Shown here: in pieces, positions 8,681 to 18,205 of the stretch
How the letters are laid out: each line of letters begins with the position of its first letter
How positions within the stretch are numbered: the first letter of the stretch is position 1
Assembly: GCF_000003605.2 (NCBI RefSeq)
Contig: NW_003156741.1
Span: 10,695 to 31,447 of the forward strand
From: Saccoglossus kowalevskii
Lineage: Eukaryota > Hemichordata > Enteropneusta > Harrimaniidae
Length of the DNA: 20,753 nt
Reading direction: 5' to 3'
The notes under the pieces: model-generated
The model's database searches: none
Seen by the model: only the letters and a program-made list of their open reading frames with translations
Told to the model about the DNA's origin: nothing
Position numbers and translations under genes: made by a program

Positions 8681-10035
8681 TCAGAAAAGATTAAAATTAG
8701 TAATTTGAATATTTTATTACAATCGGGTAAATAAAGTTCACATGTTATATCAAAAAACACACTCATTGTTACAGAGATATATTTATTAAAAAGGAAATTT
8801 TATCTGTAAAAAGGCCTAGAGGGTTATACAGCATTTATTTTTGGCAATCATCTATTATAAAAATAAATATAAACTTGAAATTGGAAAAAGAGTTCACCAA
8901 AACTACTACAACCTGTGTTTGTTGCAAATACATTGTAGCTTGTCGATTTTTTCTAATAAATGTTAAGTGTCGAGACAGTAAGTATCACGCACGATATTTT
9001 TAGAAAAACGCAGTCAATATCCATTTCGGCGCATTAATTTTGTCAAAGCCGAATGCATGTATGCTTCTAAATAGGGTAAATAACAGAGGTAAGCTGTTGC
9101 TGTGTAATAGTTGCATTTGGTTGTCTAATATTTGATGATTTGGATTTGTACGAATTGTGGGAAATGTAAAATAAATGTTTACAGTTCATTGTTGCTTGTT
9201 TGCATACATGAAAGCCCCCCACCCACCACCCATGCGCGTAAATTCAGACCATCAAATATTTAACATAATAGTCTCTTCAATAAAGCTGTACGAATACTCT
9301 CTCAGACAGACAAATGTTCTCCGGCAGGTAAAACGGTTCAGTATGTATCATCTGAATGCCCGCTACTATATTCCTCTACACAAGTCCTATATATTAGGGC
9401 ACACACAATGCTTTACACTTAGTTACCAGTGTCCTATGCTGTTGAGTTGGGCAGAAAAGCATTTTTCCCCGAATAGACTCATTAAAGTTTACGCGACAAC
9501 GCCATCAACGTCGAACTCAGCCGATGCTTGAAAAATAGAAAGTCTTTATGTAAATGTGTTTTTTGTCTTGGTATATTATGCTGCACTCAAGTCAGTATAG
9601 AGTGAACAAATATTTGAAGATACGGTCTTATACTATACTAATATAACCCAGCCTATTTTAATTTTAGGGGATAAGAACGTTTTTACTTGTTAAAATTTTC
9701 GAAATTCATGCGCAGAAAATGTATTCGTTATTTAAAAAATATATATATAGTGGTGAGAACATCCCACGGAACACTCGCCTGCATGCTGCTTTTATCGCTC
9801 TCGACTGTTGAATTGTGGGTTTTATTTCGGAACAGATAGCACTACTTATTTCAAACTGTGAAAAATTACAATTTATAATTGCATATCTTCCTAAATGTTA
9901 TTATGTTAAACACATTACCTCTCGATTAAAAAGGTTGCATTGCTCGTTGACCTTACATTTATGACCCCCCTAAAAAAGTAGAAAAAAAACGTGGAAACTT
10001 CCTGTGTAATATACATTAAAAAAAAGGAATATTGA
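8681..10035. other. Intergenic: no gene seen
   Basis: AT-rich. A 118-codon frame at 9175-9531 has no motif and unremarkable composition, so I do not call it. Near 9745-9785 the string TATAGTGGTGAG followed by CTCGCCTGCATG resembles parts of a tRNA, but the spacing is wrong and no T-arm follows. Confidence 0.4.
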
Positions 10036-10043
10036 TGACGTCA
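10036..10043 (+). promoter_or_regulatory. Perfect CRE palindrome TGACGTCA
   Basis: The full ATF/CREB consensus lies about 290 bp before the ATG of the small + strand frame at 10331. It might be part of a promoter for that frame; there is no other support. Confidence 0.25.
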
Positions 10044-10330
10044 CCGGGATGACATCTCATTACCGTACGTGATAATGTATGCTAATGATATGTTATATTG
10101 TAGACCCCAGGCGGAACAATAGATTAGAATCCATTATTGTATTGAGGGATGTTCGTATAACAAAAACACCAGTAGTTTGAAAGGATCGACTTTGGCAGGT
10201 ACTACTGTAACTTTCAGCGATACACAGATCCGAGATTATGGCGACCGTGAATTGGTGTAATCTCACGAGAGACAAACTTTCGCGACTTTCACGAGTCTTT
10301 GGAAAATTCTAGCAGTAAATATCCCACGAC

Positions 10331-10558
10331 ATGAAGTATCATAGCCTGATGAGGTCGCGTGATTTGCGCCCTCCGCGGAGCTCCAAACCGAACATTGTGA
10401 GGTATGATGCCGTTCGGTCGGAGAGGGCGCTACTCACGCCTACACGTCAGACGAAGAGTATCCGTGACAATCGCGAAATGTTGTCTTCACGTCTGCTATA
10501 CAATTCTAGTATCGTGAAAAATTATAGCAGTGTAATCAAACAGTTTAGCTGGGGGTAA
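10331..10558 (+). CDS. Hypothetical small Arg-rich protein, 75 aa (tentative)
   Basis: I do not recognise this frame. It is rich in Arg and Ser (MRSRDLRPPRSS, SIRDNREMLSSRLL), has no membrane segment or signal peptide, and is CpG-rich compared with the AT-rich surroundings. An acceptor-like TTCTAGCAG ends at about 10315, so the ATG could lie in an internal exon. It converges with the 280-aa frame on the other strand; the two stops are about 95 bp apart. It could be a chance frame in a GC-richer island. Confidence 0.3.
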   Translation: MKYHSLMRSRDLRPPRSSKPNIVRYDAVRSERALLTPTRQTKSIRDNREMLSSRLLYNSSIVKNYSSVIKQFSWG

Positions 10559-10653
10559 CAACTTCACGAGGAATAAGCTGGAGGGCGTGTGGTGGAGTTT
10601 TATAATTAAGTTTTAACAGGAAACCAGCGCTTATTAGTGTTCCCATTTACGTG

Positions 10654-11496
10654 TTACAAATACGTGTCATCTTCGTCACTCTCGGTGTCAGCATCCACAA
10701 CGACGCCCAGGTCATTCGTTTCAACTTGTTCAAAGCTAGGATTGTCTACTCCTTCATCGACTTCCGTTGTAACTATGGTAACCCCGACATTAGAATGCTC
10801 AAGAAGTAGCATGTCCTCGTTGCTGACCGGGGTTGCTTGTAACCCATCATCATCTACAATCTCCAACTTCCACTCCTCCCTTATTCCATCTTCTTGCTGC
10901 ACAGTTGTAGTTGTTGTTGTCGTCGTCGTTACCACGGTTACTGTTTCAGCCTCCTCCGACGTCTGATGGAACGTAGACAGCGTGGTGTCCACTTGTTTCT
11001 CTTCCCATCGCGAGGGCGCTTCTTCTTCTTCTATCATGTCTTCGTGGAAGGATGTGCGGATGCCCTCCGCCGTCGCCTGGCAACTGAAATCTCGAGACGT
11101 CTGTGTTTTGATGGATCGTTTGGGTCGTTTTATAGGTGGTCGCCTTCGTCCAGGTTTGAACGCAACAACTGTCGGTCCCTCGGTGCTCTGGCCATGTTGG
11201 TCCAATTCTCGTCGGATTTCAACAAGCATGTCCTTTTTTATTTGAGTACCAACATCACACGACGTCATAGTCATTGCGTCTTTTCTCTCAGGTCGAGGTC
11301 GCCTAATAAAGGTTCCGTTGTGTTCCATGACGCGTCCCACCATTTTTAGATCATCTATCTCTTCCATCTCTGACAGAATTTCGGTTCTGGTGATTTGACA
11401 ACAGAAGTCCTCTCTGTTGCCCGGCTGCTCTTTGTTTGTCGAACCATTTTTGACCACTTTGCCATTTTTACTCTTCTTGGTTTTACTTTTCGCCAT
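10654..11496 (-). CDS. Hypothetical disordered protein, 280 aa, with TQT-like motifs
   Basis: A long uninterrupted frame that I cannot assign to a family. The order is: Lys-rich start (MAKSKTKKSKNGK), a Glu/Asp stretch, Arg-rich blocks at 64-72 and 115-128, an acidic segment 152-166, a run of nine Thr at 190-198, and an acidic C-terminus ending DESDxDD-like before TYL. There is no signal peptide or membrane helix. Four Gln-centred motifs recur: DFCCQIT (30-36), DVGTQIK (81-87), IKTQTS (129-134), DFSCQAT (136-142). DVGTQ and KTQT resemble dynein light chain LC8 ligands. An in-frame TAG lies 18 bases before the ATG, but TTTTATAG just upstream could be a splice acceptor, so this may be one exon of a longer transcript. 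Length and biased charge pattern favour a real gene. Confidence 0.6.
   Translation of the reverse strand: MAKSKTKKSKNGKVVKNGSTNKEQPGNREDFCCQITRTEILSEMEEIDDLKMVGRVMEHNGTFIRRPRPERKDAMTMTSCDVGTQIKKDMLVEIRRELDQHGQSTEGPTVVAFKPGRRRPPIKRPKRSIKTQTSRDFSCQATAEGIRTSFHEDMIEEEEAPSRWEEKQVDTTLSTFHQTSEEAETVTVVTTTTTTTTTVQQEDGIREEWKLEIVDDDGLQATPVSNEDMLLLEHSNVGVTIVTTEVDEGVDNPSFEQVETNDLGVVVDADTESDEDDTYL
10900..10945. repeat. Trinucleotide-like repeat inside the 280-aa frame
   Basis: GTTGTTGTTGTCGTCGTCGTT on the + strand encodes the poly-Thr run on the - strand. Codon mixing (ACA/ACG/AAC-like changes) shows that it is not a perfect microsatellite. Confidence 0.5.
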
Positions 11497-11503
11497 GTTT
11501 AAC

Positions 11504-11520
11504 CACGTGACCTATAAAAT
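11504..11520. promoter_or_regulatory. E-box and TATA-like motif between divergent frames
   Basis: CACGTG at 11504-11509 lies only 8 bp before the ATG of the - strand 280-aa frame, and TATAAAA at 11513-11519 points to the + strand. A second CACGTG is at 11656-11661. This could be a shared promoter for two divergent genes, but the - strand reading of the same bases also looks like a splice acceptor. Confidence 0.25.
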
Positions 11521-11675
11521 CAATGAAAAAATGACACAAAACAGTCAGCATCACATGATTGTGTGGTCAATTCCCATATTAGTTTTCACATATCTGCTTT
11601 TCAATATTGTGTACACGCCTCTCCCCTGGAGCATGAACACTAAGTGCATTGTTGCCACGTGTTTATGTATCCACG

Positions 11676-11822
11676 ATGTCTTCACCCAAACAAGAGAAAC
11701 CATATGTTCGAAATGTATACCCAACTGAACAACAAAAGAATGAAGCACTCAACACGGCATGTTTGCCAGTTCACGAACTTGGACTTCTAATTAAGGCAAT
11801 GGTTTCAAGCGGGATACTCTGA
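11676..11822 (+). CDS. Possible micro-ORF, 48 aa (tentative)
   Basis: An ATG frame of 48 codons plus TGA encodes MSSPKQEKPYVRNVYPTEQQ and a second half ending in a mildly hydrophobic stretch (ELGLLIKAMVSSGIL). It is not recognised. It diverges from the 280-aa frame with 179 bp between the start codons. At this length chance cannot be excluded; it could also be a first exon. Confidence 0.2.
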   Translation: MSSPKQEKPYVRNVYPTEQQKNEALNTACLPVHELGLLIKAMVSSGIL

Positions 11823-12276
11823 TTGGCTGGCCGCCGTTACCCGAAATCGATGCACTGATATAATTAATTAATTTATCTGTACGAGCAATACCTGGATATA
11901 CCTGTGAACAATTTCACAAGAAGGTCATAGACATTCCTTAAGTAACGTCACCTGTAATGTTAATAGGGGTACATATTACATAAACACGGAGGTATGCCCC
12001 CTTTATTGTTAGCTACATCACCTAATTCATCGGACATATTTGCTATAAACCAGGCTATTATTTTTAATAAATGCCGGCTTAAGACATGTGATACAACCTG
12101 TTGAATTGGTTTTACACGTTTGTAGCGTGTAGGGTGTGTGAATGGGCATATACTTCCTATATTTTTACGGAGCCCACGGTCCAGACCAGTACTTTTGCTC
12201 CGGCCTGTGTCACAGTGTATACGTATCATGCAGCAACATACAACTACTCTTTACGCCGAGGGGTCACGAAAAAATG
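11823..12276. other. Intergenic: no gene seen
   Basis: An inverted CCAAT (ATTGG at 11823-11827) and a short AATTAATTAATT run are present. No coding frame or repeat end can be supported. Confidence 0.4.
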
Positions 12277-12369
12277 TAGCCCTGAGTACAGTCCTGTAGG
12301 TCGGCCTGATCATTCAGCGCCGAATGATCAGCGGAAGGAGGCCAACCTACAGGACTGTACTCAGGGCTA
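12277..12369. mobile_element. 93-bp hairpin element with TA ends
   Basis: A 31-bp left arm (12277-12307, TAGCCCTGAGTACAGTCCTG...) and a 31-bp right arm (12339-12369) are reverse complements with one mismatch. The 31-base centre holds a second small palindrome, GATCATTC/GAATGATC (12308-12315, 12322-12329). TA stands at both tips, which fits a Tc1/mariner-type MITE target site, but TA would also be part of any palindrome ending this way. It is the strongest secondary structure in the window. Confidence 0.75.
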
Positions 12370-14879
12370 GAAAAATTGATACTCATGATTAGCTTGTCGA
12401 CGTGGAAAGCAAGTGAAATATTTCGACAGGCATGTCCATTTGTTTTTTCATGTCCCCACGGTGTACGTGCAAGAATCGCTGCTTGGTTCGAGAACGTGCT
12501 ACGATATCATCGATCACTATTGCGCCTTAAATAATCCCAGATAAGTGCCTTCGGACATGATAGGTACGTGACTTATCATAATTTTCCCCGACAGTACGCG
12601 GCTAGTATTTAATAAAATCTGGACCCCGCCTTGTACAGTTGTAGTAGTGTTGATTTATACTTTCTTTCCAAGGGAAGGCCACACCTTTTGGTTTTTCCAT
12701 TTGTGACACGCAAAGAAGGAATGCTAACAATTCAGTATAGAAGGAATTCCTAGTTCATTATATTCCTTTGTTACACTACTTCGATTGGCGTTTACGACCG
12801 GCACATACAATCGTGTATAAGTGAAACGTTCGGAGGCCACAAACTCGCAATCACCTTTTCAAAACAACATAAATCCCCTTTACCACAGGCTCGTTTCTCG
12901 AGCAAGGGTAACAACTGGGCGAATTCAACCAGGGCGTATCCCGTTATGCTTGGGTTGGAAACACCAGTGAAAAATGCTCTCACTGTCCAACAACAATGAC
13001 TCCAAACTACATCTGACTTACCAGTGTGGCGTAAAGTCTTCTTTAATAACGGACTATGGTGTCTGAGACGTCGTCTGCGCTAATCATAAAGTTTCCAAAC
13101 AGCTACGAAATAAAAGTTAGCCCTTCAGTGACTTGTAGGTGGGAAAAGACGTCCGGTGTCAACAACCAACTCACATACACGTAAATGTATTCACTTTTTA
13201 CTGCTGTCTATTGAGATGCAAATACTTGAAAACGACACTAATGCAAATTTACGCGCATGTATAGTGTTACCCCACCTTTCAAGGTTGACCCCATCTGCCT
13301 TGAAGCAGTCCTGCATTCCATGCCAGACACCTAATTCGTCCAATACAAAAGGTATACACATCTCAATGAAGCGATAGTAGTAAATATGGGTTGCCTAATG
13401 TGTATATATTGCGATACAACGCACGTTTTACCTGGTCTGTAAATATGGTAGTGTGGTGGCGTATGTACTCCTACATTTATAGCCAGCGTGTCGTCCTCAG
13501 CGACACATTTATTTTAACGTAGATTATAACGTAGATTATATAGTGCCGTAACTTCTCAATCGCCACCTTGGGGTCACCACCTCTGTTATAAGTTATTAGT
13601 CCTCATTTTCGCGATGAAAGCCACATATTCAGAAGTAGACCACTTGATTTTCTGGGGGTGGCCAGGAAGATTGAATGGCTACTTGTTTGCGATACTTGGC
13701 ATAGCAATCGGTTTTTAGAAGGCTTTGTCTCCAACTTTTTTTTTTCAGCGCTTACAATTATTCTTTATTTTTAGTATTTACAATATTTGTTACAAATTAC
13801 ATTACAAATATTTGTTATATTATGGTTTTTATAAAAGGATAATTTATTTGCAAAATATATATCGAGATTCGATACTGATATTTGCTTTAACGGCTGAATT
13901 GACAGAATATAAAATATACGTTTCATATTACAAGAGAGATTTTGTTTAAGTATGGTTTAAACCACAGTCCCTTCACAAACCTATGAGAGTATGAAAATGC
14001 ATCACAGCACTGTGAACGGAACTGGAAGGGGAGGGGTGTTTTGCAATGTTCCCATTGTACAGTTCATCTCTGTGTAATTCGTACATTTTACTTTTGTGTT
14101 TTGGGTGATTTGCCGGGGGGGTGCATTTTTTTTTTTTATTTCGCTGGAAAAATTTAGGATATCTTTTCCCGGGTAGAATAGAATAGAGTATGTAGTTATA
14201 TTCCAAACTTCCACGCCAACCATTGCTCATCGTAATACTATTTTCAACTCACGGCCACGTTCCGGACCACTTGTACAATACTAGTATTACAAAGCATGTA
14301 GTAAATGAATGTGGCACTCAGAAAAAGAACCAAGCTATATGATAAAACTATTTTTCTGCGCATGTGTCTACAAAATTTACATCCCCAAACGAACACAATT
14401 TTAATTTTTATTTCCAACGGTTGCCAAACCATTTTGGAGGGATGCAGATCTTGGTATAGCATGGTTTGCACAACGACCCTGCTTTGTTTACAGAATTGCA
14501 CCTGTCCTTTGTCCCCTTGTAAGTCGTCGAAATTAAAACAGGAGGAAACAAAAACACCACTACACAATAAAACAAGAATGGAAACAACTTTTATCACTGT
14601 GGCAATAGAGCTCGTTCTATTTTATCGCTGCTTTAACATACTACATACAGTGAAACATTCGAAAGGTATTGTAGTTACAAACTCCGAGGCCATTTCCATT
14701 AATATATTACATACTCAATTTTCATTAACAATGTACTCACATTGTGCATAGGAGATACAGGAGATTGTAAAATCATTTATTTTCACTGACATTTAATTTC
14801 ACTATTTTGTTATTTTGAGCATATTCACTGAGTTTTGTGTTCACAAATTTGCCACGGAAATAAGAAGGTTTATTGTTAT
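12370..14879. other. Intergenic: no gene seen
   Basis: Two and a half kb without a supportable gene. Small items: a doubled AACGTAGATTAT near 13515-13540, two ATGCAAAT octamers at 13216 and 13241, a very AT-rich stretch 13730-13930 with ACAAATATTTGT palindromes, and G7 followed by a T run near 14115-14140. Frames of 85-148 codons at 13973-14751 overlap one another on both strands and have no motifs. Confidence 0.4.
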
Positions 14880-14883
14880 TTAA

Positions 14884-15072
14884 AGCGGGAGGGTCGTCAC
14901 CTGCGCACGTGCGGGAATTGAGTCCCAAGCGATAACAACAGACACTAAAACGCAAAGGCTCATGGGTAGACACTTATTTGTAAACAATGACACTATTGAC
15001 GCTGCAGGTGACGACACGACGCAATGACACGCTATGGCCGTCTGACGCATGCGCAGGTGACGACTCCCCGCT
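14884..15072. mobile_element. MITE-like element, copy C (189 bp, TTAA-flanked)
   Basis: The left end, AGCGGGAGGGTCGTCACCTG followed by CGCA, matches the reverse complement of the right end, AGCGGGGAGTCGTCACCTGC, apart from one or two positions. TTAA lies at 14880-14883 and 15073-15076. The tips resemble those of copy A (AGCG.GG..AGTCGTC.C.CTGCGCA), so they may share a transposase. A third, inverted copy of GTCGTCACCTGC lies inside at 15004-15015. Confidence 0.7.
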
Positions 15073-15266
15073 TTAACATCTCACATGGATTTCATTTAGC
15101 GGATTTTACATATCAGTCTGGGCAAAAATAGCGAAATTAAAACCCAGTGGATAATTATTGCATTTACTGTATTACTAAATAAAATGAATGCGGTGCGGTA
15201 TGCTAAACAATTGAGGAAATGTGCCTGTAATCGGATGCTAAAGTTCAACAAACTAAAATAATTTAA

Positions 15267-15752
15267 GGATGTAGTAGACATAACAGTCACTATTTTATCC
15301 ATTTTTTGTTTATTGTCTATTTTGGTGGCATTTGTCTATCCTAACAATAATCGTTGGCGAGAAATCTTGTTATAAACTAAAAGTAAATTGAGTGTAATTC
15401 AGTGACCGTGGTCCAACATTTCAAGCTGGTCTCATGAAATAAATGCATCTCGCTGGGCAAAAATCTTGTCACCCGATTGTATGGGACACCCTGTGGTTAA
15501 CATCATTACGATGTTTGTTACTCATCTAACTAGTTCCAGTTTCATGCAGTACTCGTTTTTTTAAAATAACATTTTTGTTTGTTTACTTAGCAGTCACGTG
15601 ATAACCATTAAATTCTACCCAAAATTACCCAGAATTTCAGAAAGTGTGAGATAAGAGGTTTCATAAAATATATGGTTTACTATAGTTCAGGACAATTCTT
15701 ATATGAAAATATCAAGCCTAACTATAACATACTTGTTATGTCTACTACATCC
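15267..15752. mobile_element. TTAA-flanked inverted-repeat element, second family (486 bp)
   Basis: GGATGTAGTAGACATAACA at 15267-15285 and its exact reverse complement at 15734-15752 form 19-bp perfect ends, each preceded or followed by TTAA (15263-15266, 15753-15756). The interior has no long open frame, so the copy is non-autonomous. The perfect ends suggest that it is fairly young. A TTAA site fits piggyBac-like enzymes, although their ends usually begin with CCC; a TA target cannot be ruled out. Confidence 0.75.
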
Positions 15753-15756
15753 TTAA

Positions 15757-16397
15757 CCCGAAACTTTTTTCGACGGCCTCCCCAAAGGCTACCATCTATC
15801 TGCGCTCAGCTCCTAATGGTTATCCCCCTTCTTTGAACATTTCGCCACAATATGTGTAATATTCACCCCACGTAAGCTACATTTTCTCTTCCAAAACAAT
15901 GATTCGTGGAATATTTCCACGTCCGGGTCGCGAATGGTGTGAACTTGAGCAGCGCCCTCAATGGCATAATATTTCCAGTCCCCCGGCGGAAAATACAATA
16001 GGCTCAATATTTAACCTGGACACATTTGCAGCTGGTACTGGTCCAACTACAAAAAAGTGTTATTGTGGCGGTACGTGTATATAGAGCTGATATATTGTTA
16101 TATTTAATTGTAGATTGGCATAGTCTGATTGTCCTATTCGAATTAGTGGAATGTAGGTACTATTATATATTGCAACTTAATTGGTCACGTTAGTCACGAC
16201 AATACACAGAGTGCAATGTTAGGTTGATTTCGTTATTGATTATTGGCATATAATATAATTATTGTTTTCTAAAAATAAGTTTTCAGGCACTTCGAATTTT
16301 TAGCGTAGATCGTTTGTTATTCAACCATTGTAGTATATGTGTTATTGTTAAATTATTTGTGACGCAGGCCTCTGTAACTGATATCGACGAGCACAAC
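15757..16397. other. Intergenic, with a possible orphan first exon
   Basis: A frame from ATG 15899 stays open through a good donor, GGCG|GTACGTG near 16070, so a first exon is conceivable, but I find no matching second exon. A - strand frame overlaps the same bases. No other feature is seen. Confidence 0.25.
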
Positions 16398-16466
16398 CAG
16401 GAAACGATAGATAAGTCGCGGTTTTTGCTTGGATCCCGACACCCGCGACTTAGCGAGGGGCCACTG
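16398..16466. mobile_element. 69-bp element with a pogo/Tigger-like end
   Basis: Read on the - strand from 16466 the sequence is CAGTGGCCCCTCGCTAAGTC followed by GCGG, preceded by TA. CAGT...CCCTCG...CGCGG is the typical tip of pogo/Tigger elements of the Tc1/mariner group. The other end, 16398-16421, starts CAG and shares TAAGTCGCGG (16412-16421 against 16443-16452) but is degraded between. Two 24-bp ends around a 21-base centre leave no room for an interior, so this is a minimal derivative. Confidence 0.5.
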
Positions 16467-16643
16467 TATATTCTTATCTGAAGCTTTACATAACGAGTTC
16501 GTAGAAACAATGAGTAATGTTTGTACTTGGGTGGGGCATGAACTTGACACATTTTTATATCAGTTTACGTCACCGTGACTACATCTAAATACATAAATTC
16601 GATGCATCGCTTTGGCTTTCAGCCCAATGATTGTTAAATAACG

Positions 16644-17082
16644 ACTTATTTTTATCCGACATCGTATTTTAGTAGATTATCGTGGCGACGATTAAAACCT
16701 GTGTCATAAATTGTAAATACTTCTATTATCACACACACATCTTTATGTCGTCACTGTTTCCCAGAAATTCGTTTGTTTGCTGCAATTACAACTTATCGCC
16801 AGATTTCCTTGACTTTTGCCATATGGCTTTGTTTTATAGTGTTTATCACACAATTCCTTATTTTTTAGTCGCACCCGACATAGTATTATAGTTGATTATC
16901 ATGGTGGCGATTACAAACTGTGTCATAAATTGTAAATATTTCCATTATCACACACACACCTTTACTAGTACGTCGTCACTGTTTCCCAGAAATTCGTTTG
17001 TTCGCTGCAATTGCAACTTATCGCAAGATTTCCTTGACTTTTACCATATGGCTTTGTTTTATAGTATTTATTACACAATTCC
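16644..17082 (+). repeat. Tandem duplication, unit about 213-226 bp
   Basis: Bases 16644-16856 and 16857-17082 are direct copies with scattered differences. Shared stretches include TGTGTCATAAATTGTAAATA, CACTGTTTCCCAGAAATTCG and ATATGGCTTTGTTTTATAGT. Open frames in each copy are not conserved in length and I do not call them coding. Confidence 0.85.
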
Positions 17083-17916
17083 GATGTAAAAAAAGTATAT
17101 GGCCACAGAACTACTTCAAAAATGCGCCAAGCACCCATGATAATGGTGAATTTCGCGTCATTCACAATAATTATTGATTTCCATGGTACAAAATTTCGTT
17201 CTGCTATATATGGTGAAAAAAAGGTTGCAGTCTAGAGATGGGTACTTAAATTTGTCCCGAATTATTGGGAAATGTTTATGATGTTTTACAGCGGGTGCAA
17301 GATATTTACATACACCTAACTCCCGTACGCGGCAGGCAATTACCGAGGGACTTTGCAGTATCACTAGACACTTCCCTGGACACTCCAATGACCGTTGTAG
17401 ACGCAATGAATTCCTATAGCTTCGAAAAAGGGCGCATGTTTTCTTAGTCTCCCACGAATATGTCATGCTGGATGAAAAATCCTGAAAGTTGAAAACTCGT
17501 GTCTATATAAATAATTATATGACACTTTGAAAAGAAGAAACAAATTACGACCTTATCATGAAATGCCTGCGAACGACCTTGATCTGTTCGACTCTCGTAC
17601 AACCTATTATGCGGTTTCAATCTCAGAAACGCATACCTATGTAATTAAAGAGTTTACCACAGAACTTGAACACTGGAGATGATGAACCCATTGATAATAC
17701 GTGGTAAAAGACTGGCAATTTACTAATTTTCTCCCGTTGTTTTTTTTTTTTTATAGAAAAACTATGCAAAGTATTTTTTTTATAAGAGTATGCTCATATC
17801 TTTGTTTTGTTATTTGGCTTTACTCTATCAAATATGTAGATTTTCCAGTCTTAAAAATGTAAATTCCACTTATACAATTGTTTTTCTTTTCCCCAATTTC
17901 TACTTGCAGAATATTA
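17083..17916. other. Intergenic: no gene seen
   Basis: AT-rich, with a T12 run near 17741. A frame of 60 codons at 17265-17447 follows an acceptor-like TGTTTTACAG but has no motif, and an opposite-strand frame covers the same bases. Confidence 0.35.
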
Positions 17917-17926
17917 TTAAAACTGA

Positions 17927-18205
17927 TGTGAATTGGTAGTCTTCGCGCCGCGCATGCGCGAGATATGTATCACATATAGACAAAGATGACGATTTTAGAC
18001 TGTCGCGCACACCATGTAGTACGAACTTAGAGGTTACCAAGCTTTAATTAGGCATTTTTTTGTGTTTGGTAATTAGTGCAAGTAGTGCCCAGGGCAAAAC
18101 TCGTACTCGTGATTTCATTAGAAAAGCGCATTGGATTATGGGGAAAATCAATGTTTATCAACACAAATGTCGCACATGCGCGGCGCGACGACTGCCGCCC
18201 TTCAA
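17927..18205 (+). mobile_element. MITE-like element, copy B (same family as copy A)
   Basis: The left end (TAGTCTTCGCGCCGCGCATG from 17937) and right end (TCGCACATGCGCGGCGCGAC near 18170-18189) are inverted repeats, and the interior aligns throughout with the reverse complement of copy A: GACAAAGATGACGA, AGCTTTAATTAG, TAATTAGTGCAAG, GCGCATTGGATTATGGG, ATCAATGTTTATCAACACAA. It is more diverged, and the outer tips are unclear, with TTAA at 17917-17920 only if a small insertion is allowed. Confidence 0.7.

Noticed and set aside
9175-9531. 118-codon frame on +
   Set aside because: No motif, mixed composition, no start or splice support.
9745-9800. tRNA-like strings (TATAGTGGTGAG, CTCGCCTGCATG)
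   Set aside because: Spacing does not allow a cloverleaf, and no T-arm (GTTCRA) follows at the right distance; at best a decayed tRNA-derived fragment.
12481-12505. GGTTCGAGAAC as a possible tRNA B box
   Set aside because: No A box or acceptor stem upstream.
14244-14751. Overlapping frames of 117 and 148 codons on opposite strands
   Set aside because: No recognisable domain in either; mutual shadows in a region without other gene signals.
17265-17447. 60-codon frame after an acceptor-like TTTTACAG
   Set aside because: No motif, and an equally long opposite frame; no partner exon found.
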